DNA of 64,000 bases from Treponema porcinum (GTDB lineage Bacteria; Spirochaetota; Spirochaetia; Treponematales; Treponemataceae): positions 1 to 64,000 of the forward strand of contig NZ_FUWG01000002.1 in NCBI RefSeq assembly GCF_900167145.1. Reading direction: 5' to 3'. The stretch's first letter is position 1. Every line of letters begins with the position of its first letter. Position numbers and translations under genes: made by a program. Below are positions 7,379 through 15,991 of the stretch, one piece after another. The notes under the pieces were generated by a model. That model saw nothing but the letters and a program-made list of their open reading frames with translations, had not been told where the DNA came from and did not search any database.

Positions 7379-8626
7379 ATGAGTTTTTCCATCAACTGGA
7401 CGGACGTTCCGGAAGCCGCAGATACGCCGGACATTCAGCATCATTTTGAACTTGTACGAACGGAAGAAATCCCTGACGGCGGCGGAACAGACGCAGTTTT
7501 GCCGGAAAATGCTGCGCATACGTTTATAGAAGGCGACAACTACCCCTGCCTTCGCCTGCTTGAAAAAACGCACGGCGGAAAAATCAACCTTATCTGCATT
7601 GATCCGCCGTACAACACCGGAAAAACGAATTTTACCTACAATGATTCCCTGTATATAGAAAATAAATCAGCCTGGCTTTCAAAGGACAAATACAGCGCCT
7701 GGCTTAGTTTTATGAGCCGCCGTCTGGAATGTGCAAGAAACCTGCTTTCGGAGGACGGCTGCATTTTTATTTCAATCGGGCAGGAATCGCTTTACGTGCT
7801 TAAACTTTTGTGCGACAGGATTTTCGGTGCGGAAAATTTCATAAACGACTTTATGTGGCTTCACGGAAAAGGAAAAAAAGACCGTTTTTCACGGACAATG
7901 CAGCAGTCAAATTTATGCTATGCAAAAAATTACAGAAAACTACGTTCGTTTAAAGATGTTGAAGTAACGGACTGGGCAAAGACAAACACAGACGGCGATC
8001 CGCGCGGAAACTGGTTTTCAGGAAGCATAAGTTTTGACGAAAAACGCTCAAATCCAAATCACCCGAACTACTACGAAATAACATCTCCGTCCGGAGTAAA
8101 ATGGAAGCGCCAGTGGCTCATTCCAAAGGAAAAAATGGACGAACTCATAAAGCAGGACAAAATCTACTGGGGAACAAAGCCAGAATACAGGAACGTTCCG
8201 CGCGAAAAAATATTCAATGGGGAAGAAACACAGATTATTCCAAAAAACATTATCGACGGCGCAGAAAGCACGCGAAATGCGCAGAATTATGTAGATTTAA
8301 TTCTTAGGGAAAAACAGTGCTTTGACAATCCAAAGCCGGTCGGACTAATCCAGCGTTTCATTCAGATTGCTAATATGAAAAAAAACATCATTGTTCTTGA
8401 TTTTTTTGCAGGAAGCGGAACTACATTTGAAGCAGTCGTGCGGCAGAACAGACTTGACGGCGGAAAAAGAAAATGCATTCTAATTCAAAAGCCTGAAAAA
8501 ATCCAGAAAAAGTCACGGTTCAGTACGATTTCCGAACTGTGCCTTGCCCGGATGAAAGCTGTTCTTGAACCGCAGGATAAAATCACCTGCTGGAAACTTT
8601 GCGAAAAACAGCCGTTCTCTACATAA
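7379..8626 (+). CDS. Orphan beta-class DNA adenine-N6 methyltransferase (Mod-like)
   Basis: 415 residues. The catalytic motif IV DPPYNTG (about residue 75) precedes the SAM-binding motif I DFFAGSGTT (about 340); this order defines the beta class, to which type III Mod subunits belong. The segment between them holds the target-recognition region. It is shorter than typical type III Mod (600-700 residues) and has no Res or other endonuclease gene beside it: neighbours are cardiolipin synthase and an HD phosphohydrolase. It may therefore be a solitary regulatory or protective methyltransferase. The target sequence cannot be predicted. Confidence 0.82.
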   Translation: MSFSINWTDVPEAADTPDIQHHFELVRTEEIPDGGGTDAVLPENAAHTFIEGDNYPCLRLLEKTHGGKINLICIDPPYNTGKTNFTYNDSLYIENKSAWLSKDKYSAWLSFMSRRLECARNLLSEDGCIFISIGQESLYVLKLLCDRIFGAENFINDFMWLHGKGKKDRFSRTMQQSNLCYAKNYRKLRSFKDVEVTDWAKTNTDGDPRGNWFSGSISFDEKRSNPNHPNYYEITSPSGVKWKRQWLIPKEKMDELIKQDKIYWGTKPEYRNVPREKIFNGEETQIIPKNIIDGAESTRNAQNYVDLILREKQCFDNPKPVGLIQRFIQIANMKKNIIVLDFFAGSGTTFEAVVRQNRLDGGKRKCILIQKPEKIQKKSRFSTISELCLARMKAVLEPQDKITCWKLCEKQPFST

Positions 8627-8641
8627 ACTAAACTGCACAAA

Positions 8642-9304
8642 CTACATAAGCTGCTGTTCGTTTATGATAAGCTTAAAGCGAAGAGCAAGTTTTTCTGCGG
8701 CGGCGCGGCACATAACCATACGCTCCATAAAAATCTCGAAAAAGTCCATCACCGAACAGTAATGCGTATCTATCGAAAGTTTAAGCTTTATGAGCGTATG
8801 TTCCTTGTTGATTTTCAGTTCCGATTCCTTCACCGAATAATTAACCCTGTCGTGAATGTCAAACGTCGATTCGTCCTGATTACGGACGCGGCTTCTTCGC
8901 ACATCAGCTTTATCCGCAATAATAAGAGCCGCCGCAATTGAACTTACAGGCGTTCCCGTTCCTTCGTCGTGGTTTCCGATGGCCATAACAATTTCCGAAG
9001 CGTCGGCGGCGTCCATTCCAAGATTATCAAGCAGCCGTAACGCGATAATTGCGCCGCTTTGCGAATGATTTACGCGGTTTACTATGTTTCCGATGTCGTG
9101 CATATAGCCCGCGATTTTTGCAAGTTCAATTTCATCTGCCGGATAGCCAAGCGTTTCCAGAATATAGCCGGCATTTTTTGCAACAATTCCCACGTGACCA
9201 AAACTATGTTCCGTATACCCCAGCGATGCAAGAGACTTGTCTGCCATACTGATATAAGTATGGATTTTGGGGTCTTTTTTAATATCTTCAAACGTAAATT
9301 TCAT
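8642..9304 (-). CDS. HD-domain phosphohydrolase
   Basis: 220 residues, soluble. The HD fold is shown by H-S-F-G-H (about 33-37), the MHDIGN pair (about 68-73), HSQSGA, and GNHDE. This family includes nucleotide and phosphoester hydrolases; the substrate is not deducible. Its ATG directly abuts the stop codon of the Na/Pi cotransporter gene, so the two are cotranscribed, and a link to phosphate or nucleotide status is plausible by context only. Convergent with the methyltransferase gene, 15 bases away. Confidence 0.78.
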   Translation of the reverse strand: MKFTFEDIKKDPKIHTYISMADKSLASLGYTEHSFGHVGIVAKNAGYILETLGYPADEIELAKIAGYMHDIGNIVNRVNHSQSGAIIALRLLDNLGMDAADASEIVMAIGNHDEGTGTPVSSIAAALIIADKADVRRSRVRNQDESTFDIHDRVNYSVKESELKINKEHTLIKLKLSIDTHYCSVMDFFEIFMERMVMCRAAAEKLALRFKLIINEQQLM

Positions 9305-10966
9305 CTACAGCACCTTCGCAATTCCATAAATACAGTCGCCAGCTTTTTCTATGCGGCGTACAATATCAATATACTGAAGTTCAGTCTTGACGTTTTCGCC
9401 GCTTTCAATGCGCTTACGCGACATTTTTTTAAGGACTTTCTGCGTCCTGTCAATTTCTTCTTCAATACTGGAAGAAAACTCAAGTTCACCTTCCGTAAGA
9501 CCAAGAACGATATGCTGGGAAACGTATTCAAAGAAATCGTGAACCTGATTCATATATGAAACGATTTTTGCAAACGACTCTGACTTTATGTCCAGTCCCT
9601 TGCTTCCTATGTATTTTGCAACCGTGTGCATAACGGCACAGCATTCGTCGCTCAGTGACTCAAGTCCGTCCGTAATCTGCATCATTTTTGAAAGCTGAAC
9701 GCGGTTATCGTGATTTGCACTGCTCATACGGGTACATTTTACAAGGAACGGAGTAATCGCCTCGTTCATTTCGTCAACGTAATTTTCCTGACTTGAAACG
9801 AATGCCTTAATTTCCTCTACAGATTTTTTATTATGATTGGAAAGACACGCTGCAACTTCATCAAGCATAATCATAACATGTCCTGCCATCCGCCCGATTT
9901 CACGTTCCATCTGAACCGTGTACAAATCAACGGAAGAATGCATGACCGGCGTAATTGCAGGAAGGCGGTAATGTTTGTCATCATATTTTCCGGATTCTTT
10001 TACGATTTTCGTTACAAGACCGGCAATCTGGTTTACAAAAGGAAGAAACAGGAGCGTTGCGCAGACATTAAAGACTGTATGAAGCATTGCAATGTGGGCA
10101 GACATATTGTCTTTCGGAAGCCCCGGAATGATAAAGTCAACAAGAGAAAGAAACGGACGGAATAAAATAAGGGCAATCACCGTTCCAAGAACGTTAAAGC
10201 CAACATGAACGACCGCCGTGCGCTTTGCGTTGATGTTCGCACCCATCGCCGAAAGAACTGCATCTACGGTAGAACCGATGTTGCTTCCAAGAACGAGCGC
10301 GGCGGCAATCTCCCATGGAAAACAGTCTGCATTCAGAGTTGCAAGCGTAATTACAATCGCCGTAATCGCACTTGAAGAATGAACCAGCGCAGTAAGGACA
10401 GCGCCGATAATCACGCTTACAATAATTCCCCAAATTCCAAGACCGGCGAATTTCTGAAGGAATATCATTGAACCTGCATCAAGGGAAAGCGTACCTTTCA
10501 GAAGGTCAAGTCCCCAGAACAAAAGTCCGAATCCCATAAAAACGTCGGCGTAATTATGAACTTTCCATTTTTTCAGGAATTTCATCGCAAAGCCGATTCC
10601 GAATATCGGAATTGCAACGCTTGAAATACTGAAATTAAAGCCGAAAAGCGAAACAATCCAGGCGGTAACTGTAGTTCCAATGTTCGCGCCGAAAATAATT
10701 CCGATTGCCTGCGTTAATGAAAGAATTTCCGCATTTACAAAACTTACGACCATAACCGTAGTCGCGCCGGATGACTGTATTATGGCGGTAACAAGAACGC
10801 CTGTAAGAACCGCAGTAAAACGGTTGCTTGAAATCATACCCAACAGTTTCTGAAGGCTTTTTCCTGCACCCTTCTGGATACCCGCACTCAGCATATCCAT
10901 TCCAAAAAGCAAAAGACCGAGTGCGCCTGCAAAATTCAACACAATAGAAATTATTGAAAGCAACAT
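9305..10966 (-). CDS. Na+/phosphate cotransporter (NptA/YjbB type) with PhoU-like tail
   Basis: 553 residues. The N-terminal part (about 1-310) has two inverted repeats of the Na/Pi cotransporter family: GAGKSLQKLLG...VTAIIQSSGATT and VLTALVHSSSAITAIV, containing the QSS and HSSS sodium/phosphate signature. Residues about 340-550 are helical and PhoU-like. Located in the inner membrane. It lies downstream of the PhoB/PhoR pair in the same direction; a 78-base gap with its own Pho-box-like site suggests separate, phosphate-controlled expression. Only a weak GGGGT ribosome-binding site is seen. Confidence 0.88.
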   Translation of the reverse strand: MLLSIISIVLNFAGALGLLLFGMDMLSAGIQKGAGKSLQKLLGMISSNRFTAVLTGVLVTAIIQSSGATTVMVVSFVNAEILSLTQAIGIIFGANIGTTVTAWIVSLFGFNFSISSVAIPIFGIGFAMKFLKKWKVHNYADVFMGFGLLFWGLDLLKGTLSLDAGSMIFLQKFAGLGIWGIIVSVIIGAVLTALVHSSSAITAIVITLATLNADCFPWEIAAALVLGSNIGSTVDAVLSAMGANINAKRTAVVHVGFNVLGTVIALILFRPFLSLVDFIIPGLPKDNMSAHIAMLHTVFNVCATLLFLPFVNQIAGLVTKIVKESGKYDDKHYRLPAITPVMHSSVDLYTVQMEREIGRMAGHVMIMLDEVAACLSNHNKKSVEEIKAFVSSQENYVDEMNEAITPFLVKCTRMSSANHDNRVQLSKMMQITDGLESLSDECCAVMHTVAKYIGSKGLDIKSESFAKIVSYMNQVHDFFEYVSQHIVLGLTEGELEFSSSIEEEIDRTQKVLKKMSRKRIESGENVKTELQYIDIVRRIEKAGDCIYGIAKVL

Positions 10967-10986
10967 AACTACCCCATATTCATGTT

Positions 10987-11040
10987 ATCATACAGGATAA
11001 GGAACGGTGCGTGTCCTGCCGAATGTAAAATTATTGTAAA
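10987..11040 (-). promoter_or_regulatory. Pho-box-like direct repeat and promoter of the Na/Pi cotransporter
   Basis: On the minus strand TTTACA-N5-TTTACA occupies 11024-11040, an 11-base-period direct repeat identical in form to PhoP boxes of Bacillus. A -10 box TATGAT follows at 10987-10992, 32 bases from the repeat; the -35 position reads GACACG, a poor match, as expected for an activator-dependent promoter. Confidence 0.65.
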
Positions 11041-11044
11041 ATTT

Positions 11045-12397
11045 CTATTCAGCCGGGAAAACAACCGTAAATTTTGAGCCGACACCTTCCGTGCTGTCAA
11101 GATAAATGCGCGCATTATGATATTTTGCGCCGTGCTTTACGATTGAAAGCCCTAGCCCTGTTCCTCCTACCTGTTTAGAGCGGCTTTTGTCAACGCAGTA
11201 AAATCTTTCAAAAACCCGCTCGCGCGCATTCTCCGGGATTCCAATGCCAGTATCTTTTACGGAAAGAGTTACCGTTCCGTCGGCGGCATTTACAGAAACG
11301 GCAATGTCTATTCTTCCGCCCTGCCTGTTGTATTTTATCGCATTGTCGCACAGATTGTATACCATTTCCGTAATCACCTGCGGTACTCCGCTTATAAATC
11401 CGTCCGTACCAATAAGATTAACCGTAACGTCTTTTTTCTGCGCCGCCTGATGAAGCGTCTCGCACACGGACTGCGCAATTTCCTTTAAATTTATCCGCGT
11501 CTTTTCAAGGGAAATCGACTGTTCATCAAGCCGGCTCAATTTTATTATATCGTTTACAAGCACAATCAGGCGCTGGCTTTCATTGTAGATGTCGCCGGCA
11601 AAATCCATCATCGTCTGATTATCAACAGAACCGTCTTTCATAAGCTCGGCAAATCCGCTGATGCTTGTAAGCGGCGTTTTCAGTTCGTGGCTTACGTTTG
11701 CCGTAAACTGATGACGGATTTCCTCGCGCTGTGACTTTTCGTAGTTTTCATCGGCAATCCGTTCGGTAAACGGCTTGAGTTCCTCGTAAACCTGACAGTC
11801 ACGCGGATTGTCAAGGTCGATTTTATTGATTGATTCCGTAATCTGTTTTGCAAGCAGAGTAGCAATCACGCCGGAGATGATGAGCGCAATTACAAACAGA
11901 AGCAGAAGCGGCTGGCTCATACCGAACACAAGTATTCCCACCGTATGCTGGTCGCACGAAACGCGCATAATCGTATTTTCATCCATACGGATTGCCGCAT
12001 ACAGCGATTTTTTCATCAACGTAACTGAATAGCGCGAAGAATAGCCCTTGCCTTTTTTCAACGCTTCAGAAACTTCTTCGCGCTCAAGATGATTTTCCAT
12101 TTCAGCATAATCAGCATGATTGTCAAAAAGAACGTTTCCGCCGCTGTCTATGAGCGTAATTCGGTTGCGGATGTCAATTCCCTGCACAAAATCAATTCCG
12201 CCTTTCCTGTAACCCTGAATGGCAAGTTCTGCCTCCGTTTCAAGTTCCCGGAAAATCTGCTGTTCAAAATATTTATAAAGCTGGTCGATAAAAACCGCTG
12301 AGCATACAAAATATACAAGCGCACCCACAAGAAACGTATTTCTGAAAATTTCGAATGCCATACTTTTCTTTTTTCCAGCGGAAACGTTTTTCTTCAT
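11045..12397 (-). CDS. phoR: PhoR-like sensor histidine kinase
   Basis: 450 residues. Two membrane helices (about 17-40 and 150-173) enclose a periplasmic sensor region of about 110 residues. The dimerisation box VSHELKTPL has the phospho-accepting His near 235; the N box DNAIKYN (about 352), DTGIGIP and GGTGLGLSIV (about 415) complete the kinase. The start at 12397 has GGAG 6 bases upstream and follows the response-regulator stop by one base; an in-frame TTG 12 bases earlier was rejected. Partner of the PhoB-like regulator. Phosphate control is inferred from the Na/Pi gene downstream and the Pho-like boxes. Confidence 0.85.
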   Translation of the reverse strand: MKKNVSAGKKKSMAFEIFRNTFLVGALVYFVCSAVFIDQLYKYFEQQIFRELETEAELAIQGYRKGGIDFVQGIDIRNRITLIDSGGNVLFDNHADYAEMENHLEREEVSEALKKGKGYSSRYSVTLMKKSLYAAIRMDENTIMRVSCDQHTVGILVFGMSQPLLLLFVIALIISGVIATLLAKQITESINKIDLDNPRDCQVYEELKPFTERIADENYEKSQREEIRHQFTANVSHELKTPLTSISGFAELMKDGSVDNQTMMDFAGDIYNESQRLIVLVNDIIKLSRLDEQSISLEKTRINLKEIAQSVCETLHQAAQKKDVTVNLIGTDGFISGVPQVITEMVYNLCDNAIKYNRQGGRIDIAVSVNAADGTVTLSVKDTGIGIPENARERVFERFYCVDKSRSKQVGGTGLGLSIVKHGAKYHNARIYLDSTEGVGSKFTVVFPAE

Positions 12398-12398
12398 A

Positions 12399-13076
12399 TT
12401 ATTCTCCAATTTTGTATCCTACGCCGCGGATTGTTTCCAAAAGTTCGCCACTTGCACCAAGTTTCTGCCGAAGCGTACGCACGTGAACGTCGATAGTCCG
12501 GCTTTCAATGTCGTTCTCGTAATTCCACACGGAATTCAAAAGCTGTTCGCGCGTAAGGACGTTTCCCTTGTTTTCAAGAAGAAGGACGAGCATATCAAAT
12601 TCCTTCAGCGTAAGGAAAACCTGCTTTCCGTCTACCCAAACGCAGTGCTTTTCCTTGCTCACAACAATATTACCGGCAGTAAGTTCAGTTCCCGGCGATG
12701 CAGTCTTTCCTGCTTCATAACGGCGCTTTACCGCCTTGATTCGTGCAACAAGTGCCATCATTCCGAACGGCTTTGTAATATAGTCATCCGCGCCTGTATC
12801 AAGACCCGTAACCGTATCATATTCAGTCGCCTTTGCAGTCAGCATAACGACAGGAATTCTTTTCGTTTTTGGATTAGAACGCAGTTTTTTAAGCACGCTG
12901 AGTCCGTCTTCTTCGGGAAGCATAATATCAAGCAGAATAAGTTCCGGCAGATGAACCTGCATTGCCTTCCAAAAGTCTGAGGGCTTCTCAAATCCCTCAG
13001 ATTCCATCTGCTGGCTTTTAAGCGTGTACACTACGAGTTTTCTGATACTGTCGTCATCTTCCAAAAGGTAAATCAT
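12399..13076 (-). CDS. phoB: PhoB/OmpR-family response regulator
   Basis: 225 residues. Receiver domain 1-115 with the acidic pocket EDDD, phospho-acceptor Asp in LLDIMLPEEDG (about 48) and the KPF lysine (about 98). A winged-helix DNA-binding domain occupies about 130-223, ending in the typical TLRQKLG...IRGVGYKIGE. First gene of an operon with the kinase. There is no ribosome-binding site; the promoter -10 ends 7 bases before the ATG, and a TTTACA-N5-TTTACA repeat sits upstream, so autoregulation is likely. Confidence 0.87.
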   Translation of the reverse strand: MIYLLEDDDSIRKLVVYTLKSQQMESEGFEKPSDFWKAMQVHLPELILLDIMLPEEDGLSVLKKLRSNPKTKRIPVVMLTAKATEYDTVTGLDTGADDYITKPFGMMALVARIKAVKRRYEAGKTASPGTELTAGNIVVSKEKHCVWVDGKQVFLTLKEFDMLVLLLENKGNVLTREQLLNSVWNYENDIESRTIDVHVRTLRQKLGASGELLETIRGVGYKIGE

Positions 13077-13083
13077 ATTTCAT

Positions 13084-13137
13084 ATAATAAGTAAGAAGTG
13101 TATTTTTAACAAATGAAAAATGTAAATTTCTTGTAAA
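13084..13137 (-). promoter_or_regulatory. Pho-box-like direct repeat and leaderless promoter of phoB
   Basis: On the minus strand: TTTACA-N5-TTTACA at 13121-13137, then TTGTTA (13107-13112), a 17-base spacer and TATTAT (13084-13089), ending 7 bases before the ATG at 13076. The repeat-to--10 distance (32 bases) is the same as at the Na/Pi gene. Confidence 0.65.
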
Positions 13138-13225
13138 TTCAAGAAAGAAAATGAAATTTTCCGGCATAAAAAAAACATTCAGTCCATTGCTTTGCAATCA
13201 TTTGATAATCAGCTAGTATATAATC

Positions 13226-14572
13226 ATGGATTTTTACAGAACTGTTTTTAAAATTGCCCTTCCGATTATCATGCAGAATTTCCTTACTTCATTTGTAAAT
13301 ATGATTGACACTGTGATGGTCGGACAGCTTGGAGCCGTAGAAATTGCCGCCGTAGGACTTGGAAACCAGATTTTTTTTGTAATGAACACAGTTATGTTCG
13401 GCGTAGTATCCGGCGGCTCCATCTTTATGTCACAGTTCTGGGGAAAAAAAGATATAAGCAGGCTCAGACAGACAATGGGCATCACCGTGGCACTTGCATT
13501 CGCCGTTTCAATGCTGTTCACTGTCCTTGCAGCTTTTTTTCCAGAAAAATGTCTTTCCGTTTACACAAATGATGTTTCCGTCATTCTGCATGGTGCTAGT
13601 TACCTGCGCGTTGTTTCTCCCTGTTACTTTTTCTTCGGAATATCAATGGCATTCGGACACGCCCTGAGAAGCACCGAACACGTAAATCTTCCGATGGCGG
13701 CTACAGGAATTTCCGTACTGGTAAATGCCATAGGAAATGCAGCTTTTATTTTTGGAGTAAGCATCGGCGGCACACAGATTATTCCGACTATGGGAATACA
13801 AGGTGCCGCAGCTGCAACTGTTTTTTCGCGCATTGTAGAAACAGTCATACTCACAGCCGTTCCTGTCATAAAAAAATATGAAATTATCGGAAAACTGCGC
13901 GGTTATCTGCTTACCGATTTTAGTTTTCTTGGAAAGTATGCGCGGATATGCCTTCCTGTCCTTATTAACGAAAGCCTGTGGGGTTTTGGAATTTCGATGC
14001 AGAATTCAATTTTTGCACACGCAGGAACAGATGTAATCGCAGCGTTCAATATACGCGGAACAATTGATAATCTTGTATGGGTATTCTTTATAGGAACAGG
14101 AAATGCAGCAGCAATTCTCATAGGAAAAAAAATCGGAGAACGCAACTACGACGGTGCACGATTGCTTGCAAACAAAATGGCGCGTTTTATGCCTTGCTGT
14201 GCTGCCGTTCTTGCGCCTCTGATGATCCCCCTCTCTTTTATGCTGCCGTATTTTTTCAATGTCCAGCCGCATATAACCAGAATGGCAGCACAAATGCTGT
14301 ATCTGGTCATATTTTTTTATCCGTTCTGCGCATTCAATATGTGCATGATTGTAGGCGTATGCCGGTCCGGCGGCGACACCGTTTTTGCATCTTTCATAGA
14401 CGCTGGTTTTATGTGGCTTATTGCGCTGCCGCTCGGATTTATCGCAGTTCTTGTATTCCACTGGCCGTATTGGGCACTGTTCCTGTGCGTCCATACGGAA
14501 GACATACTAAAAGCCACTGCAGGTTTCATACGGCTGAAATCAGGAAAGTGGCTTCATGATTTAACGGAATAA
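13226..14572 (+). CDS. MATE-family multidrug efflux transporter
   Basis: 448 residues, about 12 membrane helices in two homologous halves. The first half opens with LPIIMQNFLTSFVNMIDTVMVGQLG, matching the MATE signature, followed by ISTAPS-type loops and FWGKKDISRLRQT. Na+- or H+-coupled export of cationic compounds is the usual role; the substrate is unknown. Divergent from phoB and convergent with the flavin reductase gene 5 bases away. No ribosome-binding site: TAGTAT ends 6 bases before the ATG (possible leaderless start), but an overlapping perfect TATAAT ends 1 base before it, so the promoter is ambiguous. Confidence 0.88.
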   Translation: MDFYRTVFKIALPIIMQNFLTSFVNMIDTVMVGQLGAVEIAAVGLGNQIFFVMNTVMFGVVSGGSIFMSQFWGKKDISRLRQTMGITVALAFAVSMLFTVLAAFFPEKCLSVYTNDVSVILHGASYLRVVSPCYFFFGISMAFGHALRSTEHVNLPMAATGISVLVNAIGNAAFIFGVSIGGTQIIPTMGIQGAAAATVFSRIVETVILTAVPVIKKYEIIGKLRGYLLTDFSFLGKYARICLPVLINESLWGFGISMQNSIFAHAGTDVIAAFNIRGTIDNLVWVFFIGTGNAAAILIGKKIGERNYDGARLLANKMARFMPCCAAVLAPLMIPLSFMLPYFFNVQPHITRMAAQMLYLVIFFYPFCAFNMCMIVGVCRSGGDTVFASFIDAGFMWLIALPLGFIAVLVFHWPYWALFLCVHTEDILKATAGFIRLKSGKWLHDLTE

Positions 14573-14577
14573 ACAGC

Positions 14578-15180
14578 TTATTTCAGCGGCTCAAAGTCTG
14601 ATGCAGGATGACCGCAAATAGGACAGATAAAATCCGGAGGAAGCGTTTCACCTTCGTAGATATAGCCGCAGACGGTGCAAATCCAGCCTTTTTTTGCCTC
14701 CGGTTTTGAAGTCTGCTTAATATGCGCGTGATAATAGGCGTATGTTGCAGACGGAGAATCGTCAAGGACGTCGCCGTCAGTTACAGTGGCGATAAAAAGC
14801 GTATGCGTTCCCAAATCGATCGTCTGCGTCACTTTGGCAGAAATGTAGCCGTTACATTCCTTAGCAACATAGGTGATGCCGTTGGCAGAACGCTCAAACG
14901 GAAATTCCACGAATTTATCCGCTGTCCGTCCGGACTGAAATCCGAAATTCTGTATCGTCGCCATAGTCGCCTTTTCGCTCAGGATTGAAAGATTAAGTTC
15001 CTTTGTCTTAACAATCATATCGTGGGTGTAGTTGTTCTTGTTCAGCGCAAACGCAATCTGATTAGGCTCTGTAGTCACCTGTATTCCTGTATTGATGATA
15101 CATCCGTTGTCCTTATCGCCGTCTTTTGCAGTTACGACAAAAATACCGTAACTGAGTTTATTCATAACCTTTGGATTCAT
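14578..15180 (-). CDS. Flavin reductase-rubredoxin fusion protein
   Basis: 200 residues. Residues about 1-150 match the FMN-binding flavin reductase-like domain (start [18 protein letters not shown]). A rubredoxin domain follows at about 160-200: C-x2-C-GYIYEG...[10 protein letters not shown], with all four iron ligands. Similar two-domain proteins (high-molecular-weight rubredoxin type) carry electrons to flavodiiron proteins or other oxygen and nitric-oxide detoxifying enzymes in anaerobes. No partner gene is adjacent. The start has GGAGG 6 bases upstream. Confidence 0.85.
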   Translation of the reverse strand: MNPKVMNKLSYGIFVVTAKDGDKDNGCIINTGIQVTTEPNQIAFALNKNNYTHDMIVKTKELNLSILSEKATMATIQNFGFQSGRTADKFVEFPFERSANGITYVAKECNGYISAKVTQTIDLGTHTLFIATVTDGDVLDDSPSATYAYYHAHIKQTSKPEAKKGWICTVCGYIYEGETLPPDFICPICGHPASDFEPLK

Positions 15181-15361
15181 AGTTACCTCCAGTAAAAAGC
15201 CGCGCTATTTCAGCGGTTTTTATCTTTCCCTCGCATAAAAATTAGGGTTTGTTTTAACCCCTTAGTTCTCCCTACCTCTTAAAACATAATGAAATTAAGA
15301 CTTTTTGTCCAATAATATTTACGCACAGCCATACGAAGTCGTACCGGGTCTTAAACATAAC

Positions 15362-15390
15362 TTGAATTCATTGTGTTTTTTTTCTAATAT
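15362..15390 (+). promoter_or_regulatory. Promoter of xpt, predicted leaderless
   Basis: TTGAAT at 15362-15367, 17-base spacer, TAATAT at 15385-15390. The -10 box ends 5 bases before the ATG at 15396 with no Shine-Dalgarno sequence. Confidence 0.65.
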
Positions 15391-15395
15391 ATGCT

Positions 15396-15971
15396 ATGGA
15401 ATTACTTGAAAAGCGTATAATTGAAGACGGAGAAGTTTTACCGGGAAATATCCTGAAAGTAAGTAATTTTTTGAACCATCAGATAGATGTCCGGCTTATG
15501 GACGAAATGGGCGCAGAATTTGCGCGGCTTTACAAAGATACAAAACCAACAAAAATCCTTACAATCGAATCAAGCGGAATTGCCGTAGGTTACGCCGTTG
15601 CCCGGCAGTTCGGAGTTCCGCTCGTATTTGCAAAAAAGCACCAGTCAAGCAACGTGAACGAAGGCGTATATTCCGCAAGCGTATGGTCGTTCACCCATAA
15701 TCAGAATTATACGGTAGTCGTATCAAAAAAATACATCAATCCCGGAGATAAAATCCTTCTGGTAGACGATTTTCTTGCAAACGGCAACGCGCTGAACGGT
15801 CTTATAGAAATCGTAGAAAAAGCAGGCGCTTCCGTGCAGGGAATCTGCATTGCCATTGAAAAGGGATTTCAGAACGGCGGAAAAATGCTCCGCGAAAAAG
15901 GATACCGCGTAGAAAGCCTTGCCATCGTCGACAAAATGACTGATGACGGAACAATTACATTCAGAGCATAA
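15396..15971 (+). CDS. xpt: Xanthine phosphoribosyltransferase
   Basis: 191 residues, the usual Xpt length. The PRPP-binding loop is ILLVDDFLANGNAL (about 121-134); the rest aligns with Xpt (start MELLEKRI, KHQSSNVNEGVYSASVWSFT). It converts xanthine and PRPP to XMP in purine salvage. Followed 20 bases later by a purine nucleoside-type binding lipoprotein, so salvage and uptake are coupled. No purine riboswitch was seen upstream; the predicted transcript starts at the ATG. Confidence 0.9.
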   Translation: MELLEKRIIEDGEVLPGNILKVSNFLNHQIDVRLMDEMGAEFARLYKDTKPTKILTIESSGIAVGYAVARQFGVPLVFAKKHQSSNVNEGVYSASVWSFTHNQNYTVVVSKKYINPGDKILLVDDFLANGNALNGLIEIVEKAGASVQGICIAIEKGFQNGGKMLREKGYRVESLAIVDKMTDDGTITFRA

Positions 15972-15991
15972 ACCTTTTGGAGGAAAATAAT

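Noticed and set aside
7297-7379. Shine-Dalgarno for cls or the methyltransferase
   Set aside because: No AGGA/GGAG within 20 bases of either start.
13219-13224. TATAAT as the -10 box of the MATE gene
   Set aside because: It ends one base before the ATG, so transcription would begin inside the gene; left as ambiguous.
15181-15395. Purine riboswitch ahead of xpt
   Set aside because: No aptamer consensus and the predicted promoter starts at the ATG, leaving no leader.
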